A model generated the notes under the pieces. That model was not told where the DNA came from. It saw only the letters and a program-made list of their open reading frames with translations, and did no database searches. Shown in pieces: positions 1 to 12,130 of a stretch of DNA of 64,000 nt (position 1 is its first letter; the number at the start of each line of letters is the position of its first letter). The stretch spans positions 12,074,021 through 12,138,020 of the forward strand of contig BSYO01000014.1 of assembly GCA_033239525.1 (NCBI GenBank), in the 5' to 3' direction. The position numbers were made by a program, and so were the translations under genes. Source of the stretch: Nepenthes gracilis. Lineage: Eukaryota > Streptophyta > Magnoliopsida > Caryophyllales > Nepenthaceae.

Positions 1-99
1 GCCTGCGTCTCCTGTTGGGCGTTTTTGGGTTGATCGTCCAGCAGGCCGTTTTGGGCCTTCTTTGACCTTGGACGAGCCCATATTCCGATATATCCATCA
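1..99. repeat. Terminal fragment of a Tat-C-family LTR
   Basis: This stretch matches the right-hand end of the LTRs at 43204-44190 and 53161-54165. It shares the order of the phrases GTTGGGC/GTTGGGT, GACCGTCCAGCAGGC-like, TTTTGGGCC and CAGCCCAT-like, and ends in a CCATCA terminus at 99, where those LTRs end in CCCATCA. It is therefore the edge of another copy, or a solo LTR, of the same family, cut by the window start. Whether a whole element lies to the left cannot be seen. Confidence 0.8.
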
Positions 100-119
100 C
101 TTCATAAGTCTTGGATTTG

Positions 120-1325
120 CTCTAATTATTCTTACTTGTTCGTTAATATAAGGAAAATGCTAAAATCATAATATTTTACTTATTTTTTTTAATTCTTGTT
201 GTGAACAGTTTCTCATATTTACAAACTTCATAATGTAACATTTGCTTATTTTAAAGTTGTATATTAAAGTTCCTGAAAGAATTATGTCCATTGAATGACA
301 AGTATTTAAATGATTGTAAAGAAAATTTTATAATTTAAAAAAAGATAAGGATATTTTTTTCAATATGATAAAATATAAAAGGTTACTCTTATTTGTATAA
401 AGTTTTCTATTAGTTTATACATTGATCATTGTAGAAATTAATAATAATATATTATGCATGTTTTGATATGTTATAGTGATAATTGAAGGTCGAACTTATT
501 ATCCGCGGGTTAAAAACGACATTCGGTCTTATCTATAGGGTTATATGTATAACAACCCTCTGGATCTTGAATAGTTGTAAAAATATAGATAATATGAGTT
601 TTAATTGTTCACTTCTTTGTTAGTGAAGCTTTACTGTTCCTTGATCCGTAAAAATTAGTATGATTTGAATATATTTTATTAGTATATTTTTTAATGAAGA
701 AAACTAGGTTATTAGTTTAAAATTTATGCATGAATGTTATGAAAATTAATGAACTTGTATTTGAATTTTAATCATATCCCTTCTAATATGTTTTGATCTA
801 AATTATATGTTTAATTATAAAAATTTATTTATCTTACTAAATAATTAGCTTACTTCAAATTTTTTTTTTCTAACCTTTTAAAGTAGAGGGTTTGGAGCGT
901 ACTTGTAGGTAGAGGAAGTTGGTGGAAAGGCTATTCGGAAAGACAGAATTAAAAATTAGAAAATTTAGATGTCATATTTTGTCTCAAAACAGTAGCATTA
1001 GGATAGTTATTTTATTTCGGTTAACGATTCTGTATTATATAAAAGTTTATAATATTTTTATTAGTAATGTAGTTAGAATTTGGTTTGTCTAGTAGTAAGT
1101 CGAGGACATGATTTTCTTTAGTTACTCTGATTTTAGTACGGACGTATCTTCTTACATGTATTTTAATATCATGGTAAGATTGATACGGACGTATCAGTTG
1201 TCAATTTGAGGTTTGGCTTTTTTGATAGAATAAATAATGAAAATTTTTAGAAATGAAAGATAAAAATAATATCTGGTTCATATTAATTAAGAAAATCAAT
1301 TAAGAAATCCAGTAACGAGGACGCA
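120..1325. repeat. AT-rich dispersed repeat, copy 1
   Basis: Co-linear by eye with 21800-23040. The clearest anchors are TATTATCCGCG near 500 (near 22134 in the other copy), TCTATA.GGTTATA about 35 bases later, TTGAATAGT near 570 (22204), and CTAACCTTTT near 870 (22510). It contains no supported gene. It ends with GAGGACGCAACA (1314-1325), the same 12 bases that close the left LTR of the element at 54687, so an old LTR is a plausible identity. No PBS follows, which would fit a solo LTR. Boundaries are approximate. Confidence 0.5.
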
Positions 1326-1747
1326 ACATTAAAGATACTTGTAATTGAGCCGGACATTTAGAAGGCCCCAAATGGGCCTCGAACTTTAGTAATCGTCGAT
1401 CAGGCTGGATATTTGATGGGCTTGTGCTAAGCCCACACTCCAACTCCATTCCTATGTGTGTCGATAGTATAAAACTGTTCTTGGATTGGCAATTTGTTGA
1501 CCATGAGAATGAGGCATCATACGTCGAGATATTTCTAAATCCTGTGACATTAGAGTCTCATCCACGTTAATTTTGTCTTTCAAATGCCCTCTCGGCCCAA
1601 TTTATAAGGGGTGTTGGTTTAGGCAACTTTTGCTTATGAAAAATATATTATCTTCGACTATAAATATGATTACAAAATTTTAATTATCGCGCATACCACC
1701 TAACAATATTAGATATTAATTTGCTTTGGTTGATGGAGGCATTGTTG
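1326..1747. other. Intergenic, nothing recognised
   Basis: AT-rich sequence with a GC-richer patch around 1360-1445. No ORF, RNA gene or repeat structure that I can support. Confidence 0.6.
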
Positions 1748-2302
1748 GTAGAAATGGCAATGGGACAAGTCAGGACTTGTTTTAGGCAACCTTGGTCTCA
1801 AACTCACATTGTTGATTTTTTTTCCATCTTCACCCGATCCCCGACGGGGCAGGTATTTTAGTTGTGGTCCCCGTGATGATTGGAGATCCCTACCCCGACA
1901 TACAAAATATTTGAAATAGGGGAAGAAAAATATGATATTGAAAGTATAAAATTAAAATTTAGAGTTGTAATTTAAAATACTAAAAATAATCTTGAATATT
2001 GGCTTGAGTTTTATTTTTATTTTTTTATAATTTTATGGTTATTTGATATACCAAAAGTTATTAATTTTAGGATATCTTTGGGGTGAATTTCGATACAATT
2101 TCAGAGTATCATATATAAGACAGGTTCATGTCAGTTTTTGAGACAAAATAAGTAGACATCAAAACTGTTCTATATCCAAACATTTTTATTTTGATTTGTC
2201 TCAAAAACTACCTCAAAACCGGTCAAATTGATTTTTTCTCTGGATGACTAGGTCGGGGTGGTTCGGTGCACCGCAGGGTAGGCCAAAATAACTATCCCTA
2301 AT
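1748..2302. repeat. Possible non-autonomous hAT-like element
   Basis: The left end reads TAGAAATGGCAATGGGAC and the right end, read in reverse, TTAGGGATAGTTATTTT, giving imperfect inverted ends of the TAG..ATGGCAAT type. The interior has runs such as CCCCGACGGGGCAGG and GGTCGGGGTGG. Many plant hAT-derived short elements have such ends and G/C-rich subterminal parts. No matching 8 bp target duplication is evident and the ends are degenerate, so this is a weak call. Confidence 0.3.
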
Positions 2303-2555
2303 CGTCAAAAATATTATAGATTGACAATGGTGTCTTTTTTTTTTTTTTTTTGTAAGTAAGCAATAATATCAATGATTCAAAATTTGTATAAACTTTAGCT
2401 AAAAGGAAAACCGGGCCACATCTCGGAGATATAAGAAATATGTAACTCTAAAACCCCTACAAATGAACCGATTAGTAACATAAGATGGCCGTAAGATATG
2501 ATGGTATCACTTTTTGATAAAAATACATTAATAATATTAGTCATCAGAGTTACTC

Positions 2556-3790
2556 TGCAGGGTCCAGTAATATAATGGAAGATTTAGTTTTAGGCCCAAT
2601 CGTCAGCGCACAAAGAAGAACGAGGGCCTAACAAGCAACGATCAAAGCCCAAAGAGAGAGACTGATCTAGCCCGGCCTAGTCGAGGCCTCATAACAACTA
2701 TAGCAACCGAGTTAAGGCCCAAAGGACGATAAGCCAAGAGGACAAGCATTGCATGGCCCAGCCGGCAATACAAACAGGCGAACTAATTAGGAAGACTCTC
2801 AACAAGATAGCTGACAGTACGGACAAAATATGCGCATGCAGTGGATAGAGTACGCATAGACAGGCACCACCTGCAACCATCACTATAATAGTCTAATGAA
2901 TGCACTAAGGGGACTAGTCAAGGCCACATCACCATCATAAGGTGACAATTGGCACGACGGCCACAGTATTCGCCAACACAGGTGGGCTAATTCAAGCCAG
3001 ACGCCTATAACACGCCCTAGCGCCAAAGCCTTCTTTATAAAGTATTACAAATACTCCTTACTATGGCAAGAGAGGGGAGACAGGGGCAGAACTTTCAAAC
3101 ACACAGAGGATCGATCAATCCTCAACTGAAGCAACCCTCAAGCAAGATACAAGAGTCGAGAAAGAACTAAACTCTCTTTCCCTCTGACAGCTCTTTCTCT
3201 CCATCCCCAAAGTTGCTCATCACTAAGAGCATCCTTAGTGAGTCACTCCAATCGAGAGCCTTTCTTTCTTTTTAAGTCGCTCCCCATCGAGTGTCCCGTA
3301 GTGATCCACCCACTGAGTACATCCTTTGTGAGCCACTCCAATTGAGTGTTTTCTTTCATTTCTAAGCCACTCACCAAGTGTAGCATATCAGAGCCCCATC
3401 CTCCATCTCTTTAAGTCTCTCCCTGTTGAGTGCCCCCTATGAGCCACTCACCGAGTGTAACATATTAGAGCACCGTCCTCCATCTCTTTAAGTCACTCCC
3501 TGCTAAGTGCATATAGGAGCCTAGTCCTCCTCTTACATCCTCGCATACATGCAACTCTGCATTCTTATATCCTCTTATCTTTCTTTTTTCTGAAAAAAAT
3601 TTTTGACTTGAGTGTCGGAGGATAAACCAAAAAGAGAGTCCCGTAAATCATTTAACCTCTTGTTCATGGTTTGTGGTGTGCAGGTTCTAGGTTAATAGAG
3701 ACAAAAATCGGACCCACTCCAATTCAACTCATAATGAAAGATCGAGTGTTTTCCTAATCCATATCACAACTTAGATCTTGGGACGTATTA
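2556..3790 (+). repeat. Left (5') LTR of Tat-A
   Basis: Homologous to 18070-19250. Shared blocks include CGCACAAAGAAGA near 2608 (18122), CTATAAAGTATTACAAATA near 3034 (18549), and the final segment before the PBS. CTATAAAGTATT is a plausible core promoter (TATA) of the LTR. Between about 3225 and 3510 the LTR carries imperfect short repeats built on GAGTCACTC/GAGCCACTC and CCGAGTG. The exact left edge is inferred from alignment with the other LTR. Confidence 0.75.
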
Positions 3791-3809
3791 TTAGCGCTGT
3801 CTATGAAAA
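3791..3809 (+). other. Degenerate primer-binding site of Tat-A
   Basis: TTAGCGCTGTCTATGAAAA directly follows the LTR end. It matches the better preserved PBS sites of Tat-C (TGGCGCCGTCTGTGGGAA) and Tat-D (TGGCACCGTCTATGGGAA), with mostly G-to-A and C-to-T changes. The TGGCGCCGT start is of the type reported for tRNA-Asp priming in related plant elements, but the tRNA is not proven here. Confidence 0.65.
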
Positions 3810-3851
3810 ATCGACTAAGGGTCTAATCACCACTCACCTACTAACCAAGCG

Positions 3852-5060
3852 CGGTCAATGCCAATACTCCAATACACACTTCAACTAGAAACATTACCTC
3901 CCGTGGTGGTGACCACCAGGGGTAGCCAGGGAGGCATGCAGCCTACCCTCAATGTGCATACGGTTGGGGGCTGGAGGCTCTTTTTGCCCCAACACAATGT
4001 TCATGCCCAGAGGGGGGCGTCAGAGGAAAGCACAGCCCACCGGATCCTGTCTAGTCTGGCCATTGACCTCGGCATTAGGGAGGATCCAAGCGGAAGGGCC
4101 CACTTCCACAAGGAGGTTTGACTCACTCCAAGAGCACTAAGCCAAAGCTCAAGGCAAGATCCACGCCTCTCTCATGGTGATCGATGGCCCACACCCTATG
4201 GAGAAGCCTCCCACAACACCCAACAGCCGTGGACTTGTGATCATATAGTCTCGCGTCCCTCTTCAAATCACTCAGGGTTGAGGACTCCCCTGGGCGTCTT
4301 AAGGGTTGTGTCCTCCCTGTGGACGGAAGAGAGGGTGGAGGAGATGTGACAGTGCGAGTTCAATGGAGATATCAACAGAGACTCCACAAACCTCAGAAGC
4401 TTGCTATTCACGATGAAAATTCGGTCACAAATGCCCACCAACAAGCTCCAAATACCGCCCATGGATCCTTATAGTGGGAGCTCCGACTCGGTCAATCACC
4501 TGAACCATTTTCAAGCCATGCAAGGCTCATACGGCCTAGACGAAGTTTCCATGTGCCTGTACTTTCCCATGACCATCTGAGGGGACACCCGAGTTTGGTT
4601 CTATCACCTAAAGCAAAGCTCAATTCGGACATTCCAGGAGCTCACCGACGGTTTCCTATTATAGTTCACCGTCAACTTGAAGAAGAGGATGACGGACCGT
4701 GCCAAAACTCGGAATCCTAATAGGTGACCAAGGAAGGCACCAAAAGCCCATATGGGGTCTAGAATCTCGAGCTTGAACCCCCTGAATGACACCCGGATCA
4801 ACATCCTCATGAGAATTCAAAATGAAAAGCTTTTGAAGTGGCCGAAACCCATCAAGGACCCAAAGACAGGAGTCCCATCGAAGTATTGCCGATATCATTG
4901 GTCTTTGGGCCACGACATTGAAGACTGCCAAACGCTGTAAAAGGAGATCGAGATTTTGATCAAGAAGGGGCACCTCACCTAGTTCCTGTAGAGCCCGGGG
5001 CAGGCCCCAGTAGAATAGGGCAAAGGTGGCATAGGGGGAGACCTGGAGTTCCTGAGCTAG
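3852..5060 (+). pseudogene. Tat-A gag remnant (capsid plus zinc knuckle)
   Basis: Plus-strand remnant of the capsid/nucleocapsid polyprotein that packages the element RNA. Around 4460-4670 the frame gives a capsid-like segment with GDTRVWFYHL, which aligns with GDTRIWFYGL in Tat-D near 56287. Around 4790-4975 it gives INILMRIQNEKLLKWPKP and a knuckle region YCRYHWSLGHDIEDC followed by TL, stop, KEIE. The N-terminus has lost its ATG; a VNANTP-like start is visible at about 3852, where other copies have a VNTR-like start. Many stops and frameshifts. Not functional. Confidence 0.7.
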
Positions 5061-5164
5061 TAAATCTCCCCCGCACAGTGGCCTCATCCTAGTAGGGGTT
5101 ATGCGGCTTAGCCTCGGGATTGAAAGTCTCCATCCACTTGGTGGCCCCTAACACCCGAGACAGG

Positions 5165-5490
5165 TAAGGAGAGCCCAGGGTGCAGCCAAGATACGCGTAG
5201 CAAACTATCAACCACAGGCCTTGCAGTATCACGACCCAAGAGCGGTGCCCTGATGAGCCGAGTTGGGAGGCCTAGTCTCGTGGAGAGAAGAGACAACCGA
5301 TGAGACCGCCAACAGGAACAAGCCACCCCCTCAAATTGGTAAGGGCCATCCCTCGTCTCAACGATCCTTTGAAATGGTACATTAGGGCTATGTGCTCGAG
5401 GCGATGAATTGGTCCCTAAGGCGCCAAATGCCTCCCGCCTCGGAGGGCACCACCCGTTACCATGCGTCAAGCCTAGGTACACCTAACATA
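5165..5490 (+). pseudogene. Tat-A integrase C-terminal remnant
   Basis: Broken reading gives N-R-N-K, N-W-stop-G-P-S-L-V-S, then ..NGTLGLCARGDELVPKAPNASRL. These line up with the integrase C-terminal end in Tat-B (29771-29965: NRNKLLPNW, LIPKTWNASHLKKYY) and Tat-D (60800-60966). It lies only about 150 bases after the gag remnant, so roughly 4 kb of pol is gone compared with Tat-D. The deletion joint is near 5060-5160. One frame change and several stops. Confidence 0.65.
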
Positions 5491-7150
5491 CATTATTAGG
5501 CATGCTCATAATGCATGTTACATTTGAATTAATGAAATAACTGCTACATTTATCATATGTTTATTTGCATGAATGCTTGCATGACATTGTATGAACTCAA
5601 ATGACCTAAGATGCTCCTAAATCGGACAAGTTACGACTCGCTTGTCAACTAACATATACTATCAAAGAAACTCGGTCCCATCTACCGAGTGGTCCAGATG
5701 TGGTCAAATTTAAAGCTCGACTCAGGTAGCCAAGTAGCCCAAGTGCAGTCAAATTTCATGGCCTATGGGGCTCGCAAACCAAGCATTAGATCACCTATCA
5801 GGCGGCCATTAAAACCTTAAGGGGCTTCTTCAAGCATGCGTGTGGCGACTCCCCTCCGAAGTGATGAGCACCACCAGCCAACAATGGTCGGCGGACTGGG
5901 TTCAGATGCATGTGAGCTATGATGTCCTCCAGACAAGATAGAGTCCCAAAGTGGTAACATGCGGGTGATGACTTAAGACTCTATCAGAGCCTGGTGGCTG
6001 TGGCCTAAAAACCCCATCACTCTGAGTAAGGCTGACCCAAGATCGTGCCGTGATGTTCCCCACGAGGAGCAAGCACGGTAAGGCCAAGGCGCCCACAAAA
6101 ACACTGAGGCAAAGATCACCCCAAGAATAGCAGTGCTAGCAAAAATGCTCACGCTAGCCTACTTGCCCTATTACCAAACAAAGACATGCAGTGCGCGCCA
6201 CCCACCCAAGAAAGATACAAAAGCTACTTGCTGATCCGAAGTGGGACCACCCTCCTGCTGGGGGCTCCCTGTTGGACGAGATGATGGTCCAACGGCGCTC
6301 CTGGTATAACCATTCGGCTCTGACTCACATTTGGTGTTAACATTTACCAAATTGAAAACGATAGCCGGAAGGCTTGGCGTTATCAATCAGATTGTCTGCC
6401 AATGGAGATGGATCCCTTCTCAGCGCCGCCAGGCTTGGAGGGATAGGGGTGAGGTGCTCTCCTGCCCTCCACAGCTTTTCCAGTCCTATCTAGCACTAAG
6501 ACTCCAACTCTTGGTGGCATAGAAGGAGATTCCCCTAGGACCTCTATGGCTTTGATGGCTTCTCCACCTCAAAAACCTTCGATTCCAAGGGCTCGGAGTG
6601 AGACCCCATAACGACTTTATCGGCGTCCTCAGACTCCTCTACCACCTAACCCCCGGTGACTCGCATGGCCCAGATGATGGAAATTGAGTAGCAAGAAGAC
6701 AATGCCAAGACCGATGACATATGCCATGCAACAATAGTTATAATGGGAATTGGGCAAAAGAGCTCAGTACACAATGAAAATACAACCACAATGACCAACA
6801 CCATTGGATTGTTTTATTGAAAGTCATACATCAACGGCATCCAACTATCTTAAAGCAAAGCAATAATATAAAGGAGCTACACAGGCTTACAAGCTACCCG
6901 AAGCAGTCTGCCCCCGAAGAGTGCGGTTCTTCCAACAGGAAGATGATGAGGTCCTCCCAGTGCCTGGCTCTAGCATTCCTCAGATCAAGATAGCTAGTGA
7001 AATCAGAGAGACTATCTGCCTATAGAAATGGATGTCATCCTAAAATCGCCCCATCAGCAGTGAAGCCACCTCCTCATGATAGGGCCTGGACATCAGCTCC
7101 CTCTCTTGCTTAGCACTCCTGCCCATCGGATCTGTGAACTGCTGCCGACT
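5491..7150. other. Tat-A region between pol and the antisense gene
   Basis: Contains 5660-5800 with repeated phrases ending in GGTCAAATTT / AGTCAAATTT and CGAGTGGTCC / AAGTAGCCC. This is the same kind of short repeat block seen after pol in Tat-C (47207-47441) and Tat-D (61140-61400). Around 6310-6700 is a GC-richer stretch without a clear frame. From about 6780 a TTTTATTGAAAG-like motif may mark the 3' end of the antisense transcript. No intact gene. Confidence 0.5.
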
Positions 7151-7560
7151 CTCCCAGAGTTCGTCCTTAAGTGAGGCAATTCAAGTTAGGGCTTGGGCAT
7201 AAACATTGGAGAGCCCTTGAGCTATGGTCTTAGACACAGGAAGAGCCTGGTTGAGATAGTTGGCCTACTCCTGACTTTGAAGCGCCTCACCAATGGCAGC
7301 GTTAAACCTTCAACGCGCTCCTGCAGGAGGCGAGCAACCTCTTGCTCTAGGAAGTACACGTCCTCCTCCAACTTACAGAGCACCCCCTATGAAAACAAAG
7401 AGAGAGAAAGGGAACAATCAGGCAAAAGAGCTACTGAAAAGCACAGCTACGAAGGGTAAGAATTTGTGGAGTCCTACCTCGCTGCTTAAGGGGCGGGGAG
7501 ATCCAATAGACTAAAGGCCAGGAGGCCCCCTCAGAACCTCATGGTACTCCAAGGCGTGAG
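7150..7560 (-). pseudogene. Antisense gene of Tat-A, C-terminal exon, unit 1
   Basis: On the minus strand, AG at 7387-7388 precedes an open stretch rich in L, E and K (EEDVYFLEQEVARLLQERVE), i.e. a coiled coil as in the C-terminal exon of the antisense genes of Tat-C and Tat-D. A donor-like CGAG|GTAGGA sits at 7476-7477, giving a possible 91-base intron (7387-7477), close in size to the 68, 71 and 80-base introns of the other copies. The upstream exon is not recognisable. Function unknown; degenerate. Confidence 0.45.
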
Positions 7561-8177
7561 CACCAAGACAAAGCTCAACACCACCCGCAATGGTTCTCTC
7601 TAAGATGGCTACTCCCATCTCTCCCGTCATTCGTTCGTTGTCACTACTTCCCTCCGTCAAAGACACGGAGGTAGAAAGGGGCAGCACTCCGATGAGGAGG
7701 CTATTAGTATGGGAATACCGGCAGTATCATGGTGAGCCATCTAAAAGATCACTAGAAGAGTGGCAAAGTGAAGCATAGAAAGCACTATCAAAAAGTCACA
7801 CGAAAAGAGAATCGAAGACATATACAGAGCAAAAGAGGTGACGGAGAAAGGGACTTGCATGACGCTTATATAGCCAACTCTCACAAAATTGAAGGGTTGC
7901 ATCGCCATAATGACAGCTACATGTGTCCTCACCCTAGTGCACCGCAACACATCCCTTTGCATGCACTATCATGGTAAATGTCGCATCGCCTCCGCAATCA
8001 ATGCACTTTGATGCTCCTATTGATGCGACAACTACCCGACACCAAAATGGTTCACAGGCGCATCACCCCCAACTCACAAATAGGGAGGCCCCAGCATTCC
8101 TGGAATCCAAAAGACCAACGTTAAGTCCCTGAGTCTCCGGAGAGACTTCTCATCAGTAAATGCAGATCAGGGCCACC

Positions 8178-8470
8178 CTATCTAGTCGGAGCGTGGCCCT
8201 TAGTCTCCCTTCTGTCATGCGCACGTGTTTGATAGGTTAGCAAGCCGCCGCTAGCTCTCCCAAAACTCGTCCTTAAGCAACATGATCCGATCCAAAGCCT
8301 TTGAAAGCTCCTGAGATCTTGTCTCATACTCAAACAGTTTTTGGTCGATAAGGCCACCGACTCCTTAACCCTGAAGTGCTTCGGCCATAGCAACGTTGAC
8401 CTGGTGCTCCATTTCCCCAAAGATGGTGCTCACCTAAAAGAAAGAACAACTTTGTCCCCCAAGAAAGTGA
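8178..8470 (-). pseudogene. Antisense gene of Tat-A, C-terminal exon, unit 2
   Basis: A diverged second copy of the 7150-7390 exon. Plus-strand blocks CTCTCCCAAAACTCGTCCTTAAG (8257 on) and CTCTCCCAGAGTTCGTCCTTAAG (7151 on), and GACTCC..CCTGAAGTGC and ACTCCTGACTTTGAAGCGC further right, correspond in order. On the minus strand a polypyrimidine tract and TTTTAG acceptor lie just upstream, at about 8433-8450. It shows that the antisense region was duplicated inside Tat-A. Broken by stops. Confidence 0.45.
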
Positions 8471-9517
8471 GGCGCCCCAGGCGCACTGTGTCCTAGAGTT
8501 TACCGGCCAACAATACCCGGCTTGGCAGATTTGGGCCGATCTGATCAACCGTTCCCTGACCAACTGTTATAGTTGATCGTTGCATGTTGGATCTCCACAA
8601 AACCGAATCGCCAGCCTCCTGAACTATCTCCCAGTGGCTAAGGAACTATGTGCAAGCATTTCTACCATCCAAAAATCATGTGACAAAATTAGAAGACACA
8701 AGGCAAAAAAAGAGCAATGCTCTAAAGCTCCATTCATTAATTTCCTTTACAATATACAAAGCTTACATCGGTCAATGTACATGGCAAAAAAGGAAAATGA
8801 AACACATGGAACAACGACTCAACGAAGCTGGCCTAGAAGCTTGATCTAGGAAGATAGGCTTAGGGAAAAAGGCTGCAGCTAAGGAGCCCAAAAAGCCATC
8901 CTCTACCTACCAATCGAACCGTCCATATCAGAGGTTGGGCGCCACACAGGATGAATGGGAAGCCATTCCTGAACAAGAGGAGGGGCGAGACGTTACCGCC
9001 CTTGCGTGGAAGGCCTCCCTCCAGGAGATCCTCCACTGAGGCCGACCGTAGTCCCAGAGGGTAAAGTTCGACCCAGAGTGGCATCGACGGTCCAACCCTG
9101 GCAAAACTCTAGAAGCATCCCCTCCAACAAGCTCTAGAAGAGACCTTCTGACTAAAGGAACTGAGGTTCGAGCTCCCACAAATCCAAGATGGAGGAAATG
9201 GAGTGCTTGCACTTTGAAATCCCTCCAGAGGCTCCGCTGTTGAGTGCTGGCGTGGAGGAGGAGCACGACAATGAGCCAATGACCAAACCACCCTCATCAC
9301 GGCAAGGGAATAGCCCAAGAAGTGATATGGCAATAAGCCCCAATTTCAATCTCAAGCCTCCCAAGATTTCCACTAGTCTGGAGCGACAACGACATGGACT
9401 CCAAATGAGCTTTGTGTGTAGCTTCAGGTCCCTCAAGACTTTCACCGTTCCTTCACCTCAGCAGCTCATGACCCACTCATTGCTCGATCGCTTGCATCAC
9501 TTAGCTAATGGAAGAAT
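8471..9517. other. Tat-A distal antisense region up to the nested insertion
   Basis: GC-richer than the surroundings, with overlapping open stretches on both strands (for example 8928-9445 minus and 9189-9587 plus). I cannot match any of them to the antisense-gene N-terminus of the other Tat copies. The nested element interrupts this region at 9518; it resumes at 17753. Confidence 0.45.
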
Positions 9518-12119
9518 TGTGATGGAACGGATTTTTTTTCTTCAAAAACTTTCGTCAAGACAAGAACAGGGCAAACTTACAGGGTAAGACCTCTGCAGAA
9601 ATTTCGGTAGAGTCACCTTTATAACTGAATGAAATTCCAAAAGTTCACCCTGTATGATCAACGATTACAAGTACACAACTAACAATTATCCACAAGTCTT
9701 CCTACAACGTTCATACACAGGATCACATGTGCCACCCATGGCATTTATCTATAGAAACGTTAGCTACACTAATAGTTCAATAACGAGATGTCGTTTAGGA
9801 CATGTACAGTATATCCAAAAGTTTAGAGCGGAAGCTAAACTATTAACTTGTAGAAGCATAGTTTTCTTTTACCATCACATACATTATATGCATTCTATAC
9901 AAAACCCACATGTGCATGAAAATCTATGGATACAAGATTAGTATATAAAATCACATGATCAGCTAAGTCTTTACATCAACGGCTCTCCCAAAATAGCTCC
10001 AAGTGCTTCAGGTCCTCAAAAGTCTTCAGAAATTTCTTTCGCTCACTCTTTCTCGTCGGGCATTAACTCTACTGTCTCATCTGGAGGGAGAAAAAATAAT
10101 AAAATAGTGAGTCGGGGCCCAACAAGGTACATGCATATGAGCGGTAAAACTGTGATGAAGAACGGTCATGTAACTGTGCAAAAACAGAACGGTCATACAA
10201 AACATAATCTAGAAAACAGAGAAGGCATACTTTGACGATATTAAACCTCATAATTAGAAATCAGTAATCGGTAAACTGTAAACGGTAAATTGTAAACTGC
10301 AAACCATAATCGGTTAATCGTAAACATGATAAATGGTAGCTCAAAGCGGTACATAATCGTGAAAGCTTGTAAATGGTAAATCGTAATCGGTAAATGGTAA
10401 ATCAGAAAGCGTAAACCATAATCGGTACACATCTTTGAAATCAGAACGGAAAGCGTAAACGGTATCTTTTGTAAAGAAATCGTAAGCAGTACACTGTAAT
10501 CGATAAACTCTAAACGGTAACTGTAATCGGTACACTGTAAACTGTAATCGGTAACATATCATAACGGTAACAGACCCTGCCAATATACCTTACTAGTTGA
10601 GGGGGCGAATAATCGAGAATAGATTGTGTTCACTCCACACAATCCAAGGCCTATCACTGTAACATGTATATCCCATCCCGAGGGATCTCTGTACTGTATG
10701 CCACCCGAAGGTAGGCCTGTAACTATGGTTCCTCCTGATTTTAATGCCCCGATGAACGATGGACCACAAATAACTCCATGGACAGAGTTACCCTCGATTA
10801 CCACCGTAAAGTCCAAAGGTATGCCGGAGAACCTATCCGGATTGTAGTCAATCTCGGGTCTTAAATAACAGTAACGAAAATAAGCTCTTTATTGAAAACC
10901 TTCTTTCATAATTATAGTTTCACCATTTACTTTCAGTTAACTTTAGAACATACATGGAAATTTTCATCGGTACAAGTCCATGTAAATTTTCAAAAACAAA
11001 TTATACCGGGAGCTTCATTTCAATATCAACCAACTTTTATATAACAGGAGCTATGGTTAAAAATCATTAAAACCCCTTCATTTTCGTACTTAGTACTTTG
11101 CCAAAACTTTCGGACTCAAATCGATCTCTAAACATGTGCTTATTCATGAAATTAATGCCATAAATCCATACACATACATTAAAACACGCAATTTAACCAA
11201 AAGTTTCCAATATTTTCGAGTTAGGATTTCACGGATACTTTCGGAACCAAATCGACCACTATTTACATGCATGTACATGAAATCGAAGCCAAAACATGCA
11301 ATAAACATGGGTAAACACAAAATCTAACCGAATAATCGAAGGAAACATGCTTCATTTACTTTAAACATATATCAACATCTTTTTAGAGCATCTTTATCAA
11401 CTTTAAAGTAAGAGAAAATGGTAAAAATGAAAAATAACGTCCGAAGTACACTTGCCTTGGCCTGATCTACCGTTATTTTTACCGAGAGTGGATTGGCACA
11501 AGTGATTTCCCCTTCTCCTCTTCTCTTCTTCCTCTCCTTCGTGCGTGGCCTGCTCTCTCTCTCTCTCTCTCCCTTTCCCCTTTTTTTCCTTCAATTTATA
11601 ATAAAAACGAAGTCAGCACACAGGCAAAAGTCGGGGCCGCGCTCGAGCACGTCTCGAGACGAGCGGGCTGCATTCTTCTAAACGCGCTCGAGCGCCCAGC
11701 GGGCGTGCGGCGTGCGCAGCTCTATTGTCCAGGCCGGCTCGAGCGCCCGGCGAGTGCGCGGCGAGTGCAGCCAAATCTGGATTCTGTGCGCTTCGTGGGC
11801 TCGAGCCCACGGAGAGCGTGGGTCAGGCTCTCAGCAAGCCTACTTTGCGTTTTTACCGTTTGGGACCCGTTTTGACCATTCTAACCCAATCTTTCACATC
11901 CTTGGACATTATTTTTTATTATATAACCTTAATAAACAATTTAAAACCCAAATCTTGTCAATGAATCAACATTTCACCACTTACGATTTCGGTTCCCGAT
12001 TTACTAATTTCGATTCTTTGAGCTTTCCAATCCATTCCTCTCGTACCTTTTGAACACAATTCACCTATTTTAACTTATTTACCTTCCAATTATCATATTT
12101 CGGAACTCGGGTCATCACA
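9518..12119 (-). repeat. 3' LTR of the nested element (left copy)
   Basis: 2602 bases, homologous along its length to 15136-17747. It contains a variable block of GTAAACGGTAA-like repeats (10250-10560), a CT-microsatellite (about 11550-11582), and a GC-rich stretch at 11630-11830 with repeated GCTCGAGCGCCC motifs. No supported gene. The left edge is fixed by the TGTGATGG end and the AGAAT duplication. Confidence 0.85.
10250..10560. repeat. Minisatellite in the left LTR
   Basis: Irregular tandem array of units such as ACTGTAAACGGTAA and ATCGTAATCGGTAA (about 7-14 bases per sub-unit). The same array in the partner LTR (15880-16195) has a different internal order, so it changed length or order after insertion. 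Confidence 0.8.
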
Positions 12120-12130
12120 TTCTCCCCCAC
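12120..12130 (-). other. Polypurine tract of the nested element
   Basis: On the minus strand GTGGGGGAGAA directly precedes the LTR start TGTGATG. It is the expected primer site for plus-strand DNA synthesis. Confidence 0.8.

Noticed and set aside
9189..9587. 132-codon plus-strand frame ending in the nested LTR
   Set aside because: It runs across the insertion junction at 9518 and has overlapping open frames on the other strand; no family match.
10241..10583. Minus-strand frames full of Tyr, Arg, Leu repeats
   Set aside because: Translation of the GTAAACGG minisatellite.
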